This document shows, piece by piece, positions 54,344-63,610 of a stretch of 64,000 nt of DNA. This DNA is from Bacteroidota bacterium. GTDB lineage: Bacteria; Bacteroidota; Bacteroidia; Chitinophagales; Chitinophagaceae. Numbering within the stretch: the first letter of the stretch is position 1; every line of letters starts with the position of its first letter. A model generated the notes under the pieces. The model ran no database searches. It worked only from the letters and a program-made list of their open reading frames with translations, and was not told the origin of the DNA. The DNA lies in NCBI GenBank assembly GCA_023422565.1, contig JAFAGR010000070.1, positions 60,733 to 124,732 on the forward strand, read 5' to 3'. Made by a program: the position numbers and the translations under genes.

Positions 54344-55141
54344 ATGATAAGTTCCCAAGCCTATATTCACCCGGGCGCAATCATCGGAAAAAATGTTCGC
54401 ATAGATCCTTTTGCGGCAATACATGCCGATGTTAGCATTGGGGACGATACACACATCATGAGCAATGTGGTGATTATGGAAGGCACCACCATTGGCAAGG
54501 CCTGCCAGATCTTTCCCGGTGCCGTGCTAGGAGCAATTCCGCAAGACCTTAAATTCATCGGTGAAAAAACTACGGTTGAAATTGGTGATAATACCACCAT
54601 TCGCGAATTTGTTACCATAAACCGGGGTACGCAGGATAAATGGAAGACCGTGGTTGGAAATGATTGCCTGTTGATGGCTTATGCGCATGTGGCGCATGAC
54701 TGCATTCTTGGAGACCACGTTATTCTCGCAAACTCCGTACAGCTTGCCGGCCACGTGGAGATAGGCGATTATGCCATTCTCGGCGGAATGGCGGGCGCAC
54801 CGCAGTTTACGAGGATCGGCGCGCATACTTACATTGCAGGGCATACGGTAATTAGAAAAGATGTTCCTCCTTTTATAAAGGCCGGTCGTATGCCACTCAG
54901 CTATGTGGGGGTGAATTCTGTTGGTATGCAAAGAAGAGGGTTTGGTTCGCAAACGATCAATGAAATACTCGAGATATACCGTAACATCTATAACAAGAAA
55001 CTTAACATTACCCAGGCATTAGAGTATATCGAAGGAAACCTTCCCGCAACAAAAGAGAAAGATGAAATAGTTTCCTTTATCCGCGAAAGCAAAAAAGGAA
55101 TTATTAAAGTGTTCAACAAAGATGAAGTTCATGAAGATTAG
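54344..55141 (+). CDS. lpxA: UDP-N-acetylglucosamine acyltransferase
   Basis: A 265-residue hexapeptide-repeat enzyme, first step of lipid A. The left-handed beta-helix spans about 5-190 (HPGAIIGKNVRIDPFA), with the catalytic His in YAHVAHDCILGD and HVxLAGHVEIGD, the NRGTQDK loop, and a helical C-terminus. Length matches the family (about 260). The 3' end overlaps the ABC ATPase gene by 11 nt. Confidence 0.96.
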   Translation: MISSQAYIHPGAIIGKNVRIDPFAAIHADVSIGDDTHIMSNVVIMEGTTIGKACQIFPGAVLGAIPQDLKFIGEKTTVEIGDNTTIREFVTINRGTQDKWKTVVGNDCLLMAYAHVAHDCILGDHVILANSVQLAGHVEIGDYAILGGMAGAPQFTRIGAHTYIAGHTVIRKDVPPFIKAGRMPLSYVGVNSVGMQRRGFGSQTINEILEIYRNIYNKKLNITQALEYIEGNLPATKEKDEIVSFIRESKKGIIKVFNKDEVHED

Positions 55142-55742
55142 TTTGCAGGATGCAGGCAAACGCTTCAACAGGGAGTGGATCTTCCGTCATTTCACCTACC
55201 AATTTCAGCCATCCGGCTCATACGCCATTACGGGGGCCAACGGCTCGGGAAAATCCACCTTGCTTCAGGTAATAGCAGGCTCCACCTTACATAGTGAAGG
55301 CACTATCCGGTACAATTCTTCCAACGATGATACAGTAGTTGAAAATGCTTACATACATCTTTCCATCGCCGCACCATATCTTGAATTGATCGAAGAGATG
55401 ACTGCCACGGAATTTTTAAAGATGCATTTCAAGTTTAAGAGTGCGGTTGAACCGGTTGATTCTATACTTCGGCAGACCGGCCTTGAAAATGCAGCGCACA
55501 AACAAATACGTTATTTCAGCAGTGGTATGAAACAAAGGCTAAAGCTCGGCCAGGCCTTTTTCAGTGATACACCTGTTCTTTTGCTTGACGAACCCACTAC
55601 CAATCTTGATTCGGAAGGCATTGCGCTTTACAAAGACCTCGTTTCAGGCTTTACCAAAAACCGCCTTGTAATTGTCAGCAGCAATGAACCCGAAGAGTAC
55701 CGGTTTTGTGAAGAAGTGATAAGGATTGGGGATTATAAATGA
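55131..55742 (+). CDS. ABC transporter ATP-binding protein
   Basis: A 203-residue ATPase. Walker A is GANGSGKST, the ABC signature FSSGMKQRLKLGQA and Walker B VLLLDEPTTNLD. It is a bare nucleotide-binding domain, resembling CcmA or small drug-export ATPases. No permease gene is beside it. It overlaps lpxA by 11 nt when read from the ATG at 55131 (55122 is also in frame), so its expression is tied to lipid A genes. Substrate unknown. Confidence 0.9.
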   Translation: MKISLQDAGKRFNREWIFRHFTYQFQPSGSYAITGANGSGKSTLLQVIAGSTLHSEGTIRYNSSNDDTVVENAYIHLSIAAPYLELIEEMTATEFLKMHFKFKSAVEPVDSILRQTGLENAAHKQIRYFSSGMKQRLKLGQAFFSDTPVLLLDEPTTNLDSEGIALYKDLVSGFTKNRLVIVSSNEPEEYRFCEEVIRIGDYK

Positions 55743-55800
55743 TGTGCAGATTTGCAGATTTGCAGATGTGCAGATTTGCGGTTTGCAGATGTGTAGGTTT
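55741..55800. repeat. 8-nt periodic repeat tract
   Basis: Units GATGTGCA, GATTTGCA, GATTTGCA, GATGTGCA, GATTTGCG and relatives in tandem between convergent genes. A second short pair, CATTAGCACATC, follows at about 55818-55846. Same family as at 18640, 32041 and 46490. Confidence 0.8.
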
Positions 55801-55848
55801 TGCAGAAAGTCGAAAGCATTAGCACATCAGCCCATTAGCACATCGAAT

Positions 55849-57060
55849 TTATCGGTTACTCGCTATCAGCAAATTAAGATCCGTGAATTTTAAATTGAAA
55901 CGTTCGCTAAGATGGAAGTTGGTGAGGCTTCCTTTAAACATATAAATTCCGCTGCGGATATTTATTTTATACCAAACCACATTTTCAATACCACCGTCTT
56001 CTGCGGTTTCAAGAAGCAAGGGCATCAATACATTACTTATGGCCTGTGAGGCAGTTCGTGCGAAACCACTTGGTATGTTGGGCACGCAGTAGTGTATCAC
56101 GTCATATTTTCTGAAAACCGGGTTTTTATGGGAGGTGACCATGCTGGTTTCAAAACAGCCTCCATGATCTATGCTTACGTCAACGATCACACTTCCGGGG
56201 CGCATATCAGAAACCATTTCTTCAGAAACAACAACCGGTGTGCGGCCACCGCCGGGGCTCAACGCACCCACGGCAACGTCGCATGTTTTTAATTGTTTGG
56301 CCAAAATTTTTGGCTCAATAACGGAGGTCCATAAACGCTGACCAATATTATTCTGCAATCTTTTTAAACGATAAATGCTGTTGTCAAATATCTTCACGCT
56401 GGCTCCCATGGCGAGCGCGGTACGGGCTGCATACTCTCCAACTATTCCACCTCCGATAATAACAACCTTCGTTGGCGGAATTCCGCTGATCCCTCCTACC
56501 AGCACGCCCTTTCCATTGTTGGCATTGCTTAGGTGCTGGCTTGCTATCAGCATCACTGCGCTTCCCGCAATTTCACTCATGCTTCTTACAATCGGATTGT
56601 GGCCGCTGTCATCTTTCAGGTTTTCAAAACTTAAAGCAGTGATCCGCTTGTCCATCATCTTTTCCAGGATCTCCTTTTTCATTACAGCAAGGTGAATAGG
56701 TGAGATCACATATTGCTGAGGTTTGAAAAGTTTGCATTCATCATCGCTGATGGGGCCGCTTTTCACTATCACATCGCAATCGAAAACTTTTTCTGCATCA
56801 AAAACGATCTTAGCACCTGCTTCACTGTAGTCTTTATCGCTGTAATTAGCGCCCACACCGGCATTGCTCTCAAGCGTCACCGAGTGGCCATTTGCCACCA
56901 GCACGCCCACAGCGTCTGGCGTAAGTGCGATCCTGTTCTCGCTAAATGCCTTCTCTCTCGGAATACCGATACACAACTCCTCGCCTTTGGGCTTTACATC
57001 AAGGGTTTCTTCTAATGTTTGATACTGAATGGATGTTACGATCGGGCGGGAGGTGGACAT
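55849..57060 (-). CDS. ald: Alanine dehydrogenase
   Basis: A 403-residue NAD-dependent enzyme of the alanine dehydrogenase/transhydrogenase family, interconverting alanine and pyruvate. Seen are IGIPREKAFSENRIALTP at the substrate domain, SPIHLAV with the catalytic His, the nucleotide-binding GGGIVGEYAARTALAMGA, and VDVSIDHGGCFETS. It has about 30 extra N-terminal residues and a C-terminal tail. It lies 46 nt downstream of tsaE in a likely operon. Confidence 0.9.
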   Translation of the reverse strand: MSTSRPIVTSIQYQTLEETLDVKPKGEELCIGIPREKAFSENRIALTPDAVGVLVANGHSVTLESNAGVGANYSDKDYSEAGAKIVFDAEKVFDCDVIVKSGPISDDECKLFKPQQYVISPIHLAVMKKEILEKMMDKRITALSFENLKDDSGHNPIVRSMSEIAGSAVMLIASQHLSNANNGKGVLVGGISGIPPTKVVIIGGGIVGEYAARTALAMGASVKIFDNSIYRLKRLQNNIGQRLWTSVIEPKILAKQLKTCDVAVGALSPGGGRTPVVVSEEMVSDMRPGSVIVDVSIDHGGCFETSMVTSHKNPVFRKYDVIHYCVPNIPSGFARTASQAISNVLMPLLLETAEDGGIENVVWYKINIRSGIYMFKGSLTNFHLSERFNLKFTDLNLLIASNR

Positions 57061-57106
57061 AACTTATTTAGGTTCAACAATTATACCGTTGAAACGGCCG
57101 GACAAT

Positions 57107-57517
57107 TTACGCAATAATCCTGAGTTTTCTTTTCATGTTTCCCGCCAGTGAAATATAACAGTGCATTTCTCCCGTAAAAAAATCCGGAACCCGCTCCGGC
57201 CATTCAACAAAGCACAGATTTCCTGACAGAAGACAATCCTCGACACCTGCGTCTATAGCCTCCTGCTCATCTTTTATCCGGTACAGATCGATATGAAAAA
57301 TTGTTTCTGAATCGCCCGTCGTATAAGAGTTGATGATGGAGAATGTGGGACTACTTACCGCTTCCTTCACTTTCAGAAGCGCGCACATAGAGGAGATCAG
57401 GGTAGTTTTTCCCGCACCAAGGTCGCCATGAAAAGTGATGATATTCCGCCCGTGAGCCTGGTTTAACAGCCATTTCGCTGCATCTTCTATATTACCGAGG
57501 CCATAAATGAATTCCAT
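57107..57517 (-). CDS. tsaE: tRNA t6A biosynthesis ATPase TsaE
   Basis: A 136-residue P-loop protein: Walker A is GDLGAGKTT, followed by VSSPTFSIINSY and HIDLYRIKD, then the C-terminal VEWPERVP. TsaE hydrolyses ATP and activates the TsaBD complex in t6A formation. The ATG at 57517 is chosen; the in-frame TTG at 57523 overlaps the -7 promoter element and adds only two residues. tsaB lies at 15985-16650. ald follows downstream. Confidence 0.94.
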   Translation of the reverse strand: MEFIYGLGNIEDAAKWLLNQAHGRNIITFHGDLGAGKTTLISSMCALLKVKEAVSSPTFSIINSYTTGDSETIFHIDLYRIKDEQEAIDAGVEDCLLSGNLCFVEWPERVPDFFTGEMHCYISLAGNMKRKLRIIA

Positions 57518-57520
57518 GTT

Positions 57521-57528
57521 CAAATATA
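57521..57528 (-). promoter_or_regulatory. Candidate -7 element for tsaE
   Basis: Minus-strand TATATTTG, a full match to TAnnTTTG, ends 3 nt before the ATG at 57517. If used, the mRNA is leaderless or almost so. Confidence 0.4.
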
Positions 57529-57579
57529 TACCCGTTTTCGCGTTTAGGGGAAGGAGGACAGGGATGCAATAACATTGAT

Positions 57580-57587
57580 TAATTTTG
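57580..57587 (+). promoter_or_regulatory. Candidate -7 element for copA
   Basis: TAATTTTG ends 1 nt before the ATG at 57589 (a second ATG follows at 57592). A transcript starting at the usual distance would begin at or inside the start codons. Confidence 0.35.
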
Positions 57588-57588
57588 T

Positions 57589-59727
57589 ATGATGGAAAAG
57601 ATAGACTGGAAGGTAGATGGGATGACCTGTAGCAACTGCGCCTTAACTATCTCAAAATACCTTCAGAAAGAAGGAATGAAAGACGTAAAGGTGAACCCCA
57701 TCGATGGCAGGGTAAGTTTTGAAAATCCGGATAAAGAGCCTGAAAAACTAAAATCCGGTATCCGAAATCTTGGCTACACCGTTTTGTCTGCAACTGAAAA
57801 CGGTCACACCCATCACCATGGCCATGAAGACCTCCGCACAAAATTTTTTGGCAGTAATAAAAAGCGATTTCTTTTTTGTCTTCCCTTCACACTTGTGCTG
57901 ATGCTGCACATGTTTGACAAGTGGCTTGCAATTGATTGGCTCATGAACCCCTGGCTGCAACTCGCCCTGTGCCTCCCCGTGTTTATTGTGGGGATGGATT
58001 ATTTCGGAAGAAGTGCGATCAACAGCCTGAAGAACGGGGTTCCTAATATGAATGTGCTCATCGCCCTGGGCGCTATTTCGGCATTTGCATACAGCTTGAC
58101 CGGCGCCATTCTTGGCCTTGGGCATGACTATCTTTTCTTCGAAACCGCAGCCTCCATAATTACGTTGGTATTTCTGGGAAACTATATGGAAGATGTTTCC
58201 ATCCAGTCCACACAACGCGCGGTAAGGTCTTTGGCAAAGTCGCAAAAAGTGATGGCAAACATGATCGCTTTCGATGATAAGCATGAAGAGCAAATTTTTC
58301 CCATTGAAAACATCCATCTGAAAACGGGCGACCTCATCCTGATAAGAAATGGCGAACCGGTGCCTATTGATTGTAAAATCCTTTGGGGCGATTGTACCGT
58401 GAATGAAGCGATCATAACCGGGGAAAGCATTCCCATACAAAAAGGAAAGAAAGATTTTTTGATTGGGGGAAGCGCAGTGGAGTCAGGACTTGTAAAGGCG
58501 CAGGTAACAGCGGTCGGCAACAAAACAGTTTTGTCAGGAATACTAAAAATGGTACAGGATGCGCAGGGTGAAAAACCTCCCGTACAAAGGATGGCTGATA
58601 AGATCAGCGCTATTTTCGTTCCTGTTGTATTGGTGATCGCAGCCATCACTCTGGTCGCGAACTACTTCATCGCTTCCTTGCCTCTGGGAGATTCGATAAT
58701 GAGAGCAGTTGCTGTGATGGTAATCGCATGCCCTTGCGCGATGGGCTTAGCCACTCCTGCCGCAATTGCCGTAGGGCTCGGGAGGGCGGCAAAATCAGGG
58801 ATTCTTTTCAGGAACGCGGCAAGCCTGGAATCGTTTAAAAACATAAAACAGGTTGTGTTTGACAAAACCGGTACGCTGACCACCGGGAAGTTTTCCATCA
58901 GCAAATTTCACTCAACAATTAACGAGGCGGATTTTAAAAGGATCGCTTCATCTCTTGAAAAATACTCCAATCATCCAATAGGAAGATCTATATACGCAGC
59001 CTGGCCTGAAAGCAATGCCATTCGCTGGAAGAAGATCGAAGAGGTTAAGGGTCTTGGAATAACAGCCACAGATATGGAAGGTAACATTTACGAAGCCGGT
59101 TCATCAACCTTACTGGAAGGCATAGACGAAAACAAAAACCATAACGTATACATTCTTAAAAACGGGCAACTGATTGGGTGGATAGACGTGGAAGATGAGA
59201 TGAGGCCCGAGGCCGGACGGGTAGTGGAATGGCTGAAGAAAAAAGGAATTAAAACCTTCCTGTTAACCGGTGATAAACAGGAAAAGGCAGACAAAGTGGC
59301 CGCCAGGCTTGGCCTGGATGAGGTGATAGCTGAGCAAAAACCGGAGCAAAAACTCGAAACCATTGCTGCCCTGAACGCTGTATTACCAACAGCCATGGTA
59401 GGCGACGGAATAAATGACGCACCTGCATTGGCAAAAGCAGCGCTTGGAATTTCTTTAAGTGATGCAGCTCATATTGCCATGCAAAGCTCAGACGTGATCC
59501 TGGTTAATAAAGGCTTGCAACAATTGCCGGTGGCTCTTGGGCTTGGGAAGCACACTTATAAAACCATTAATGAAAATTTGTTTTGGGCCTTTTTCTACAA
59601 TATCATTGCGATACCCATTGCCGCATTCGGATTCTTAACTCCCACTTTTGCAGCACTTACAATGGGCTTCAGCGATGTAGTGCTGGCCATCAATTCGGGA
59701 AGGTTATTTATAAAAAAAGTTGTCTGA
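57589..59727 (+). CDS. copA: Copper-type heavy-metal P1B ATPase
   Basis: A 712-residue cation pump. The N-terminal HMA domain has CxxC in MTCSNCAL (Cys14, Cys17), followed by a His-rich stretch HTHHHGHE (about 74-81). Eight TM helices include the metal site CPC in IACPCAMGLATP. The catalytic DKTGTLTTGK, the TGES actuator and GDGINDAPAL hinge are intact. CPC fits copper or silver export. No CopZ or copper regulator is adjacent. It is divergent from tsaE. Confidence 0.95.
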   Translation: MMEKIDWKVDGMTCSNCALTISKYLQKEGMKDVKVNPIDGRVSFENPDKEPEKLKSGIRNLGYTVLSATENGHTHHHGHEDLRTKFFGSNKKRFLFCLPFTLVLMLHMFDKWLAIDWLMNPWLQLALCLPVFIVGMDYFGRSAINSLKNGVPNMNVLIALGAISAFAYSLTGAILGLGHDYLFFETAASIITLVFLGNYMEDVSIQSTQRAVRSLAKSQKVMANMIAFDDKHEEQIFPIENIHLKTGDLILIRNGEPVPIDCKILWGDCTVNEAIITGESIPIQKGKKDFLIGGSAVESGLVKAQVTAVGNKTVLSGILKMVQDAQGEKPPVQRMADKISAIFVPVVLVIAAITLVANYFIASLPLGDSIMRAVAVMVIACPCAMGLATPAAIAVGLGRAAKSGILFRNAASLESFKNIKQVVFDKTGTLTTGKFSISKFHSTINEADFKRIASSLEKYSNHPIGRSIYAAWPESNAIRWKKIEEVKGLGITATDMEGNIYEAGSSTLLEGIDENKNHNVYILKNGQLIGWIDVEDEMRPEAGRVVEWLKKKGIKTFLLTGDKQEKADKVAARLGLDEVIAEQKPEQKLETIAALNAVLPTAMVGDGINDAPALAKAALGISLSDAAHIAMQSSDVILVNKGLQQLPVALGLGKHTYKTINENLFWAFFYNIIAIPIAAFGFLTPTFAALTMGFSDVVLAINSGRLFIKKVV

Positions 59728-59748
59728 CCTCGATTGAAATTTGTTTAA

Positions 59749-61644
59749 CTGAACGCAATACATTCCATATTAAGAAAGTACTGGGGCTATAATTCATTTC
59801 GCCCGATGCAGGAGGATATAATCCGTTCAGTACTCTCGGGCACCGATACACTGGCCCTGCTCCCAACAGGCGGAGGCAAGTCGATTTGTTTTCAGGTGCC
59901 AGCGCTCGCACTGAACGGACTCTGTATTGTGGTCAGCCCGCTCATCGCCCTGATGAAAGACCAGGTTGAGAACCTTCAAAAAAAAGGAATTGCGGCATGT
60001 GCGGTCTCTTCGTCTATGCCTTACAGTGAGGTACGGGGCGTACTAAAACAGGCCATATCCGGCGAATACAAATTCCTTTATATAGCCCCCGAGCGAATTG
60101 AAACGCAGGCTTTTGAAGAACTGCTTTCCCGTGCAAATATTACGCTCATTGCAATTGATGAGGCACATTGCATATCTCAATGGGGTTATGATTTCAGGCC
60201 TGCTTATCTTAAAATAAAAAAGATAAGACAGTTCCTGAAGGATGTACCTGTTATCGCTTTGACTGCGTCCGCAACTCCGGAAGTTCAGAGGGACATTTGC
60301 ACGCAGCTTAAGTTTAGCGGACACAAAATATTTCTGCAATCTTTCGAACGGCCGAACCTCGCCTACAGCGTGGAAAAGCCCACTGCAAAGCAAAAGCGCA
60401 TACCGGAACTGTTGCAGCAATACCCCGGCTCAGCGATCGTGTATTGCAAAACCAGGCGCCAAACGCAGCGTATATCTGAACTGCTGTTAATGAAAGGCTT
60501 TTCGGCGGATCATTATCATGCAGGCCTTTCTCATGATTTGCGAAGCAGAAAACAGGAGGCATGGCTAAGCGGCTCTACACGCGTTATGGTAAGCACTAAC
60601 GCTTTTGGAATGGGCATTGATAAGCCCGATGTAAGACTAGTGATACATGCAGAGAGCCCGGATTGCCTGGAAAATTATTACCAGGAGGCCGGGCGGGCGG
60701 GGCGCGATGGAAAGGCATCGGCAGCTGTATTACTTACAAACGAGGCTGAGTTTGAGGTGATGCGTGATCAAAGTGAAATACGTTTTCCTGAGTATTCGCA
60801 GCTGAAAAAGATTTACATCGCGCTTATGAATTTTATTCAGGTACCTGCAGGATCAGGTGAGGGAAGGAGTTTTGACCTCGACATTTCCACTTTCGCTACC
60901 AACTTTAAGTTTGATACGCTGCAAGCCTACTACGGCATTCAGGCACTCGCAAAATGCGGATTACTTTTTTTTAATGAAAGTTTCTCCAATCCTTCAACAG
61001 TTGAATTTACCTGCAGGCGGGAAGACCTTTCCGATATAGAAAAAATCTATCCTGAATTATACCCGGTGGTTCAGGGCCTTTTAAGGAGCTATGAAGGCAT
61101 ATTTGATTCAACCACCAGCATTCACGAAAGTCAGCTTGCAGCTTTTTCCGGCATTCCCTATGGCACCCTCATCACCCGTCTCCATGCTCTCCATAAAACC
61201 GGGTTTATCAACTACAAAATGCAGAGTGAAAAGCCGCAGGTTTATCTTCTTCTTAACCGGATGTACCAGGATGATTTTAAAGCAGACACGAAGGCACTCA
61301 AAGAACTAAAGCATCGTTATGATACGCGACTTGCTAAAATGCGGGAATATGTAAATGATCGGGAAACCTGCCGCAGTATATTAATAGCAGACTACTTTGG
61401 CAGCGAGCAGGTTCAACCGTGCGAGGTTTGCGACAATTGCATTAACCGTACGCCCGTGAAGGAGGCAGACATCTCCAGGCTGGCTCACAAGATCCTTGCC
61501 CGGCTATCACCTACTATTCCTACCTCCTTGTCTGATATAGATCTTGAAATTGACCGTGCCCGGCTGAACCGTGCGATCCTGTTCCTCCAGGAAGAACAAT
61601 TGATAAGATCTGATGAAAAGGGAAACCTTCTAAAAGGAAAGTAA
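59749..61644 (+). CDS. recQ: RecQ-family DNA helicase with non-AUG start
   Basis: A RecQ helicase (613 residues from the first ATG at 59806, 631 from 59749). It has the Walker A LLPTGGGKS, IDEAHCISQWGYDFR, ATP-coupling QEAGRAGRDG, and a zinc-binding region with CRS and CEVCDNC, then a partial winged helix; no HRDC domain. The RecQ motif 0 (L-x3-WG-x3-FR-x2-Q) spans residues encoded at about 59770-59811, mostly before the first ATG. An in-frame stop is at 59746-59748, so the start must be CTG (59749) or ATA (59758, 59767). See findings. Confidence 0.9.
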   Translation: MNAIHSILRKYWGYNSFRPMQEDIIRSVLSGTDTLALLPTGGGKSICFQVPALALNGLCIVVSPLIALMKDQVENLQKKGIAACAVSSSMPYSEVRGVLKQAISGEYKFLYIAPERIETQAFEELLSRANITLIAIDEAHCISQWGYDFRPAYLKIKKIRQFLKDVPVIALTASATPEVQRDICTQLKFSGHKIFLQSFERPNLAYSVEKPTAKQKRIPELLQQYPGSAIVYCKTRRQTQRISELLLMKGFSADHYHAGLSHDLRSRKQEAWLSGSTRVMVSTNAFGMGIDKPDVRLVIHAESPDCLENYYQEAGRAGRDGKASAAVLLTNEAEFEVMRDQSEIRFPEYSQLKKIYIALMNFIQVPAGSGEGRSFDLDISTFATNFKFDTLQAYYGIQALAKCGLLFFNESFSNPSTVEFTCRREDLSDIEKIYPELYPVVQGLLRSYEGIFDSTTSIHESQLAAFSGIPYGTLITRLHALHKTGFINYKMQSEKPQVYLLLNRMYQDDFKADTKALKELKHRYDTRLAKMREYVNDRETCRSILIADYFGSEQVQPCEVCDNCINRTPVKEADISRLAHKILARLSPTIPTSLSDIDLEIDRARLNRAILFLQEEQLIRSDEKGNLLKGK

Positions 61645-61649
61645 CAGGC

Positions 61650-61682
61650 AAAAAAAAGGGACCAAGATAGAAATCTAGTCCC
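61650..61682 (-). terminator. Intrinsic terminator of the HerA-like gene
   Basis: On the minus strand a stem GGGAC/GTCCC with an inner AGAT/ATCT pair is followed by TTTTTTT. It lies about 210 nt past the stop of the ATPase gene and just after recQ on the other strand. Confidence 0.75.
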
Positions 61683-61893
61683 GCTTTAAAATCCAATATC
61701 CTATGAAAAACCGAGTCAAAGATAACAGGGAAATTAATATCAGCAAACTATTTTATAGATTTTTTTCTACAAAAGACTTTCAAAAATTCGATATTTTCAT
61801 AACCTGTTTAAAATGAGTTGATTGTATAAAGCCTCCATTCAACTTATTTTTTTTATTTATCTTGAAGGCAATGTGTATTTTATTGAAATCAGG

Positions 61894-63429
61894 TTAATTC
61901 CGCCTTTTGCGCGTAGTTCGGCCACCAAGGCCTAATGCGCCCAATAGAGACCGTACAAGGGCATTCCCCGCAGTTCGCATCATACTTTTTACTACAGGAT
62001 TATCGGCGACCTTTTCAATTGCCGAAGGTTCACTTTTTTCCTTTTTAGGAGATTCTGCCGGTGGAGATTTTTTAGCCGCTTCTTCCAGTTTCGCAGCTAA
62101 TATTTCGTATGCGCTCTCGGAATCAACCTCCTCATTGTATTTTTTCAGAATTTTCGATTCTGCCAGCACCTTTTCAATTTCATTTTGAGATAGTATGTCC
62201 ATCCGGCTTTTGGGAGACACCAGCATCGTATGCGCAAGGGGAGTGGGCACGCCCTTCTCGTTTAAGATGGTAACGAGCGCTTCCCCGATTCCCATTTGCG
62301 TGATGAGATCTTCTGTTTTAAAGTACTTAGTTTCCGGATAATTTTCTGCCGTTTGCTTTATCACTTTTCGATCTGCCGCAGTGAATGCACGGAGCGAATG
62401 TTGAACCTTCAAGCCTAACTGCGCGAGAATCGGCGCGGGAACGTCCATCGGATTTTGTGTGCAGAAAAAGATCCCCACTCCTTTTGAGCGGATCAGTTTC
62501 ACCACCGTTTCCACCTGCTGCAAAAGTTCCGTTGTGGCTTCCTGGAAAATCAGGTGGGCCTCATCAATAAACAAAACAAGTTTTGGTTTATCCATATCTC
62601 CTTCTTCCGGAAGTGTTGCGTACAGCTCCGCAAGCAATTGCAGCATAAAGGTGGAAAATAGTTTTGGCTTGTCCTGAATATCCATCACCCTGAGAATGCT
62701 TATGATACCGCGCCCATCATCAGATATGCGTAGAAGGTCATCTACCTCAAAGCTTTTTTCACCGAAGAATTCATCAGCGCCCTGTTGCTGGAGTTCAATT
62801 ACCTTTCTCAATATTGTACCTGTAGACGAAGTGCTTATTTTGCCATACTCCCTTTCAATTTCCGCCTTCCCCTCATTGCTCAGGTACTGCAGCACTTTTA
62901 TAAAATCTTTCAGATCCAGCAAAGGCAGCTGGTTATCGTCGCAATATTTAAATATCAGTGCCACTATGCCGCCCTGCGTATCATTCAGGTTCAGGATTTT
63001 TGATACGAGTACCGGCCCGAACTCACTAACGGTGGCGCGGAGACGCACGCCATTATACCCTGTAAGTGAAAGCAATTCAACCGGGTATGCTTCGGGTTGA
63101 TATTGCAGATTCATTTTTTGATAGCGTTCGGAAACTTTATCATTCGCGGCCCCGGCGGCGGCAAGTCCGCTGAGATCTCCTTTAATATCCATAAGAAGCA
63201 CGGGAACACTTGCATCGCTAAGGATTTCACTGATCACCTGAAGCGTTTTTGTTTTTCCGGTTCCTGTGGCGCCTGCAATAAGTCCGTGGCGGTTCATGGT
63301 TCTTAACGGAAGACGTATCACTGCTTCGGGGATGACGGTGCCATTTAAAATTGCGGCTCCCAGTTGAGAGGATTCACCTTTAAAAGAGTAGCCAGTTTGT
63401 ATTTCGGAGATGAAGTTTTGGGGATCCAT
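61894..63429 (-). CDS. HerA/YjgR-like ATPase (DUF853)
   Basis: A 511-residue P-loop ATPase of the HerA/FtsK-like helicase group, DUF853. Walker A is GATGTGKTKT (about 53-62) and Walker B VLFIDEAHLIF (about 285-295); the C-terminal region has a Ser/Pro/Lys-rich linker and a short hydrophobic end (LLGALGLGG). YjgR homologues are widespread but uncharacterised. No NurA nuclease gene is adjacent. It is transcribed alone. Confidence 0.88.
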   Translation of the reverse strand: MDPQNFISEIQTGYSFKGESSQLGAAILNGTVIPEAVIRLPLRTMNRHGLIAGATGTGKTKTLQVISEILSDASVPVLLMDIKGDLSGLAAAGAANDKVSERYQKMNLQYQPEAYPVELLSLTGYNGVRLRATVSEFGPVLVSKILNLNDTQGGIVALIFKYCDDNQLPLLDLKDFIKVLQYLSNEGKAEIEREYGKISTSSTGTILRKVIELQQQGADEFFGEKSFEVDDLLRISDDGRGIISILRVMDIQDKPKLFSTFMLQLLAELYATLPEEGDMDKPKLVLFIDEAHLIFQEATTELLQQVETVVKLIRSKGVGIFFCTQNPMDVPAPILAQLGLKVQHSLRAFTAADRKVIKQTAENYPETKYFKTEDLITQMGIGEALVTILNEKGVPTPLAHTMLVSPKSRMDILSQNEIEKVLAESKILKKYNEEVDSESAYEILAAKLEEAAKKSPPAESPKKEKSEPSAIEKVADNPVVKSMMRTAGNALVRSLLGALGLGGRTTRKRRN

Positions 63430-63460
63430 CGGACAATTTTCGAGGAAGTTACAATCTTAA

Positions 63461-63610
63461 TTGAAACAAACGGGCGGTGATGTATTTATGTTCGATTACA
63501 ACAACGGCGGAAAAACCAACCCGATTACATTCTCCGTCCTTTCAAATATAGGCCACACGCCTATCCATGTAGTGCCCAAAGTGTACTCGTTTGGGGGATT
63601 GCAGAAATAA
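63461..63610 (+). pseudogene. Possible gene fragment next to an IS
   Basis: An open frame of 49 residues, starting at TTG 63461 or ATG 63488 and ending at 63610, reads as coding-like sequence (DYNNGGKTNPITFSVLSNIG). Codon choice is similar to neighbours. I recognise no family. It may be a tiny gene or the 3' remnant of a gene disrupted by the IS that begins next to it. Confidence 0.3.

Noticed and set aside
61703..61816. 37-codon frame downstream of recQ
   Set aside because: AT-rich, Lys/Phe-biased translation typical of non-coding DNA and no promoter; kept out for lack of support.
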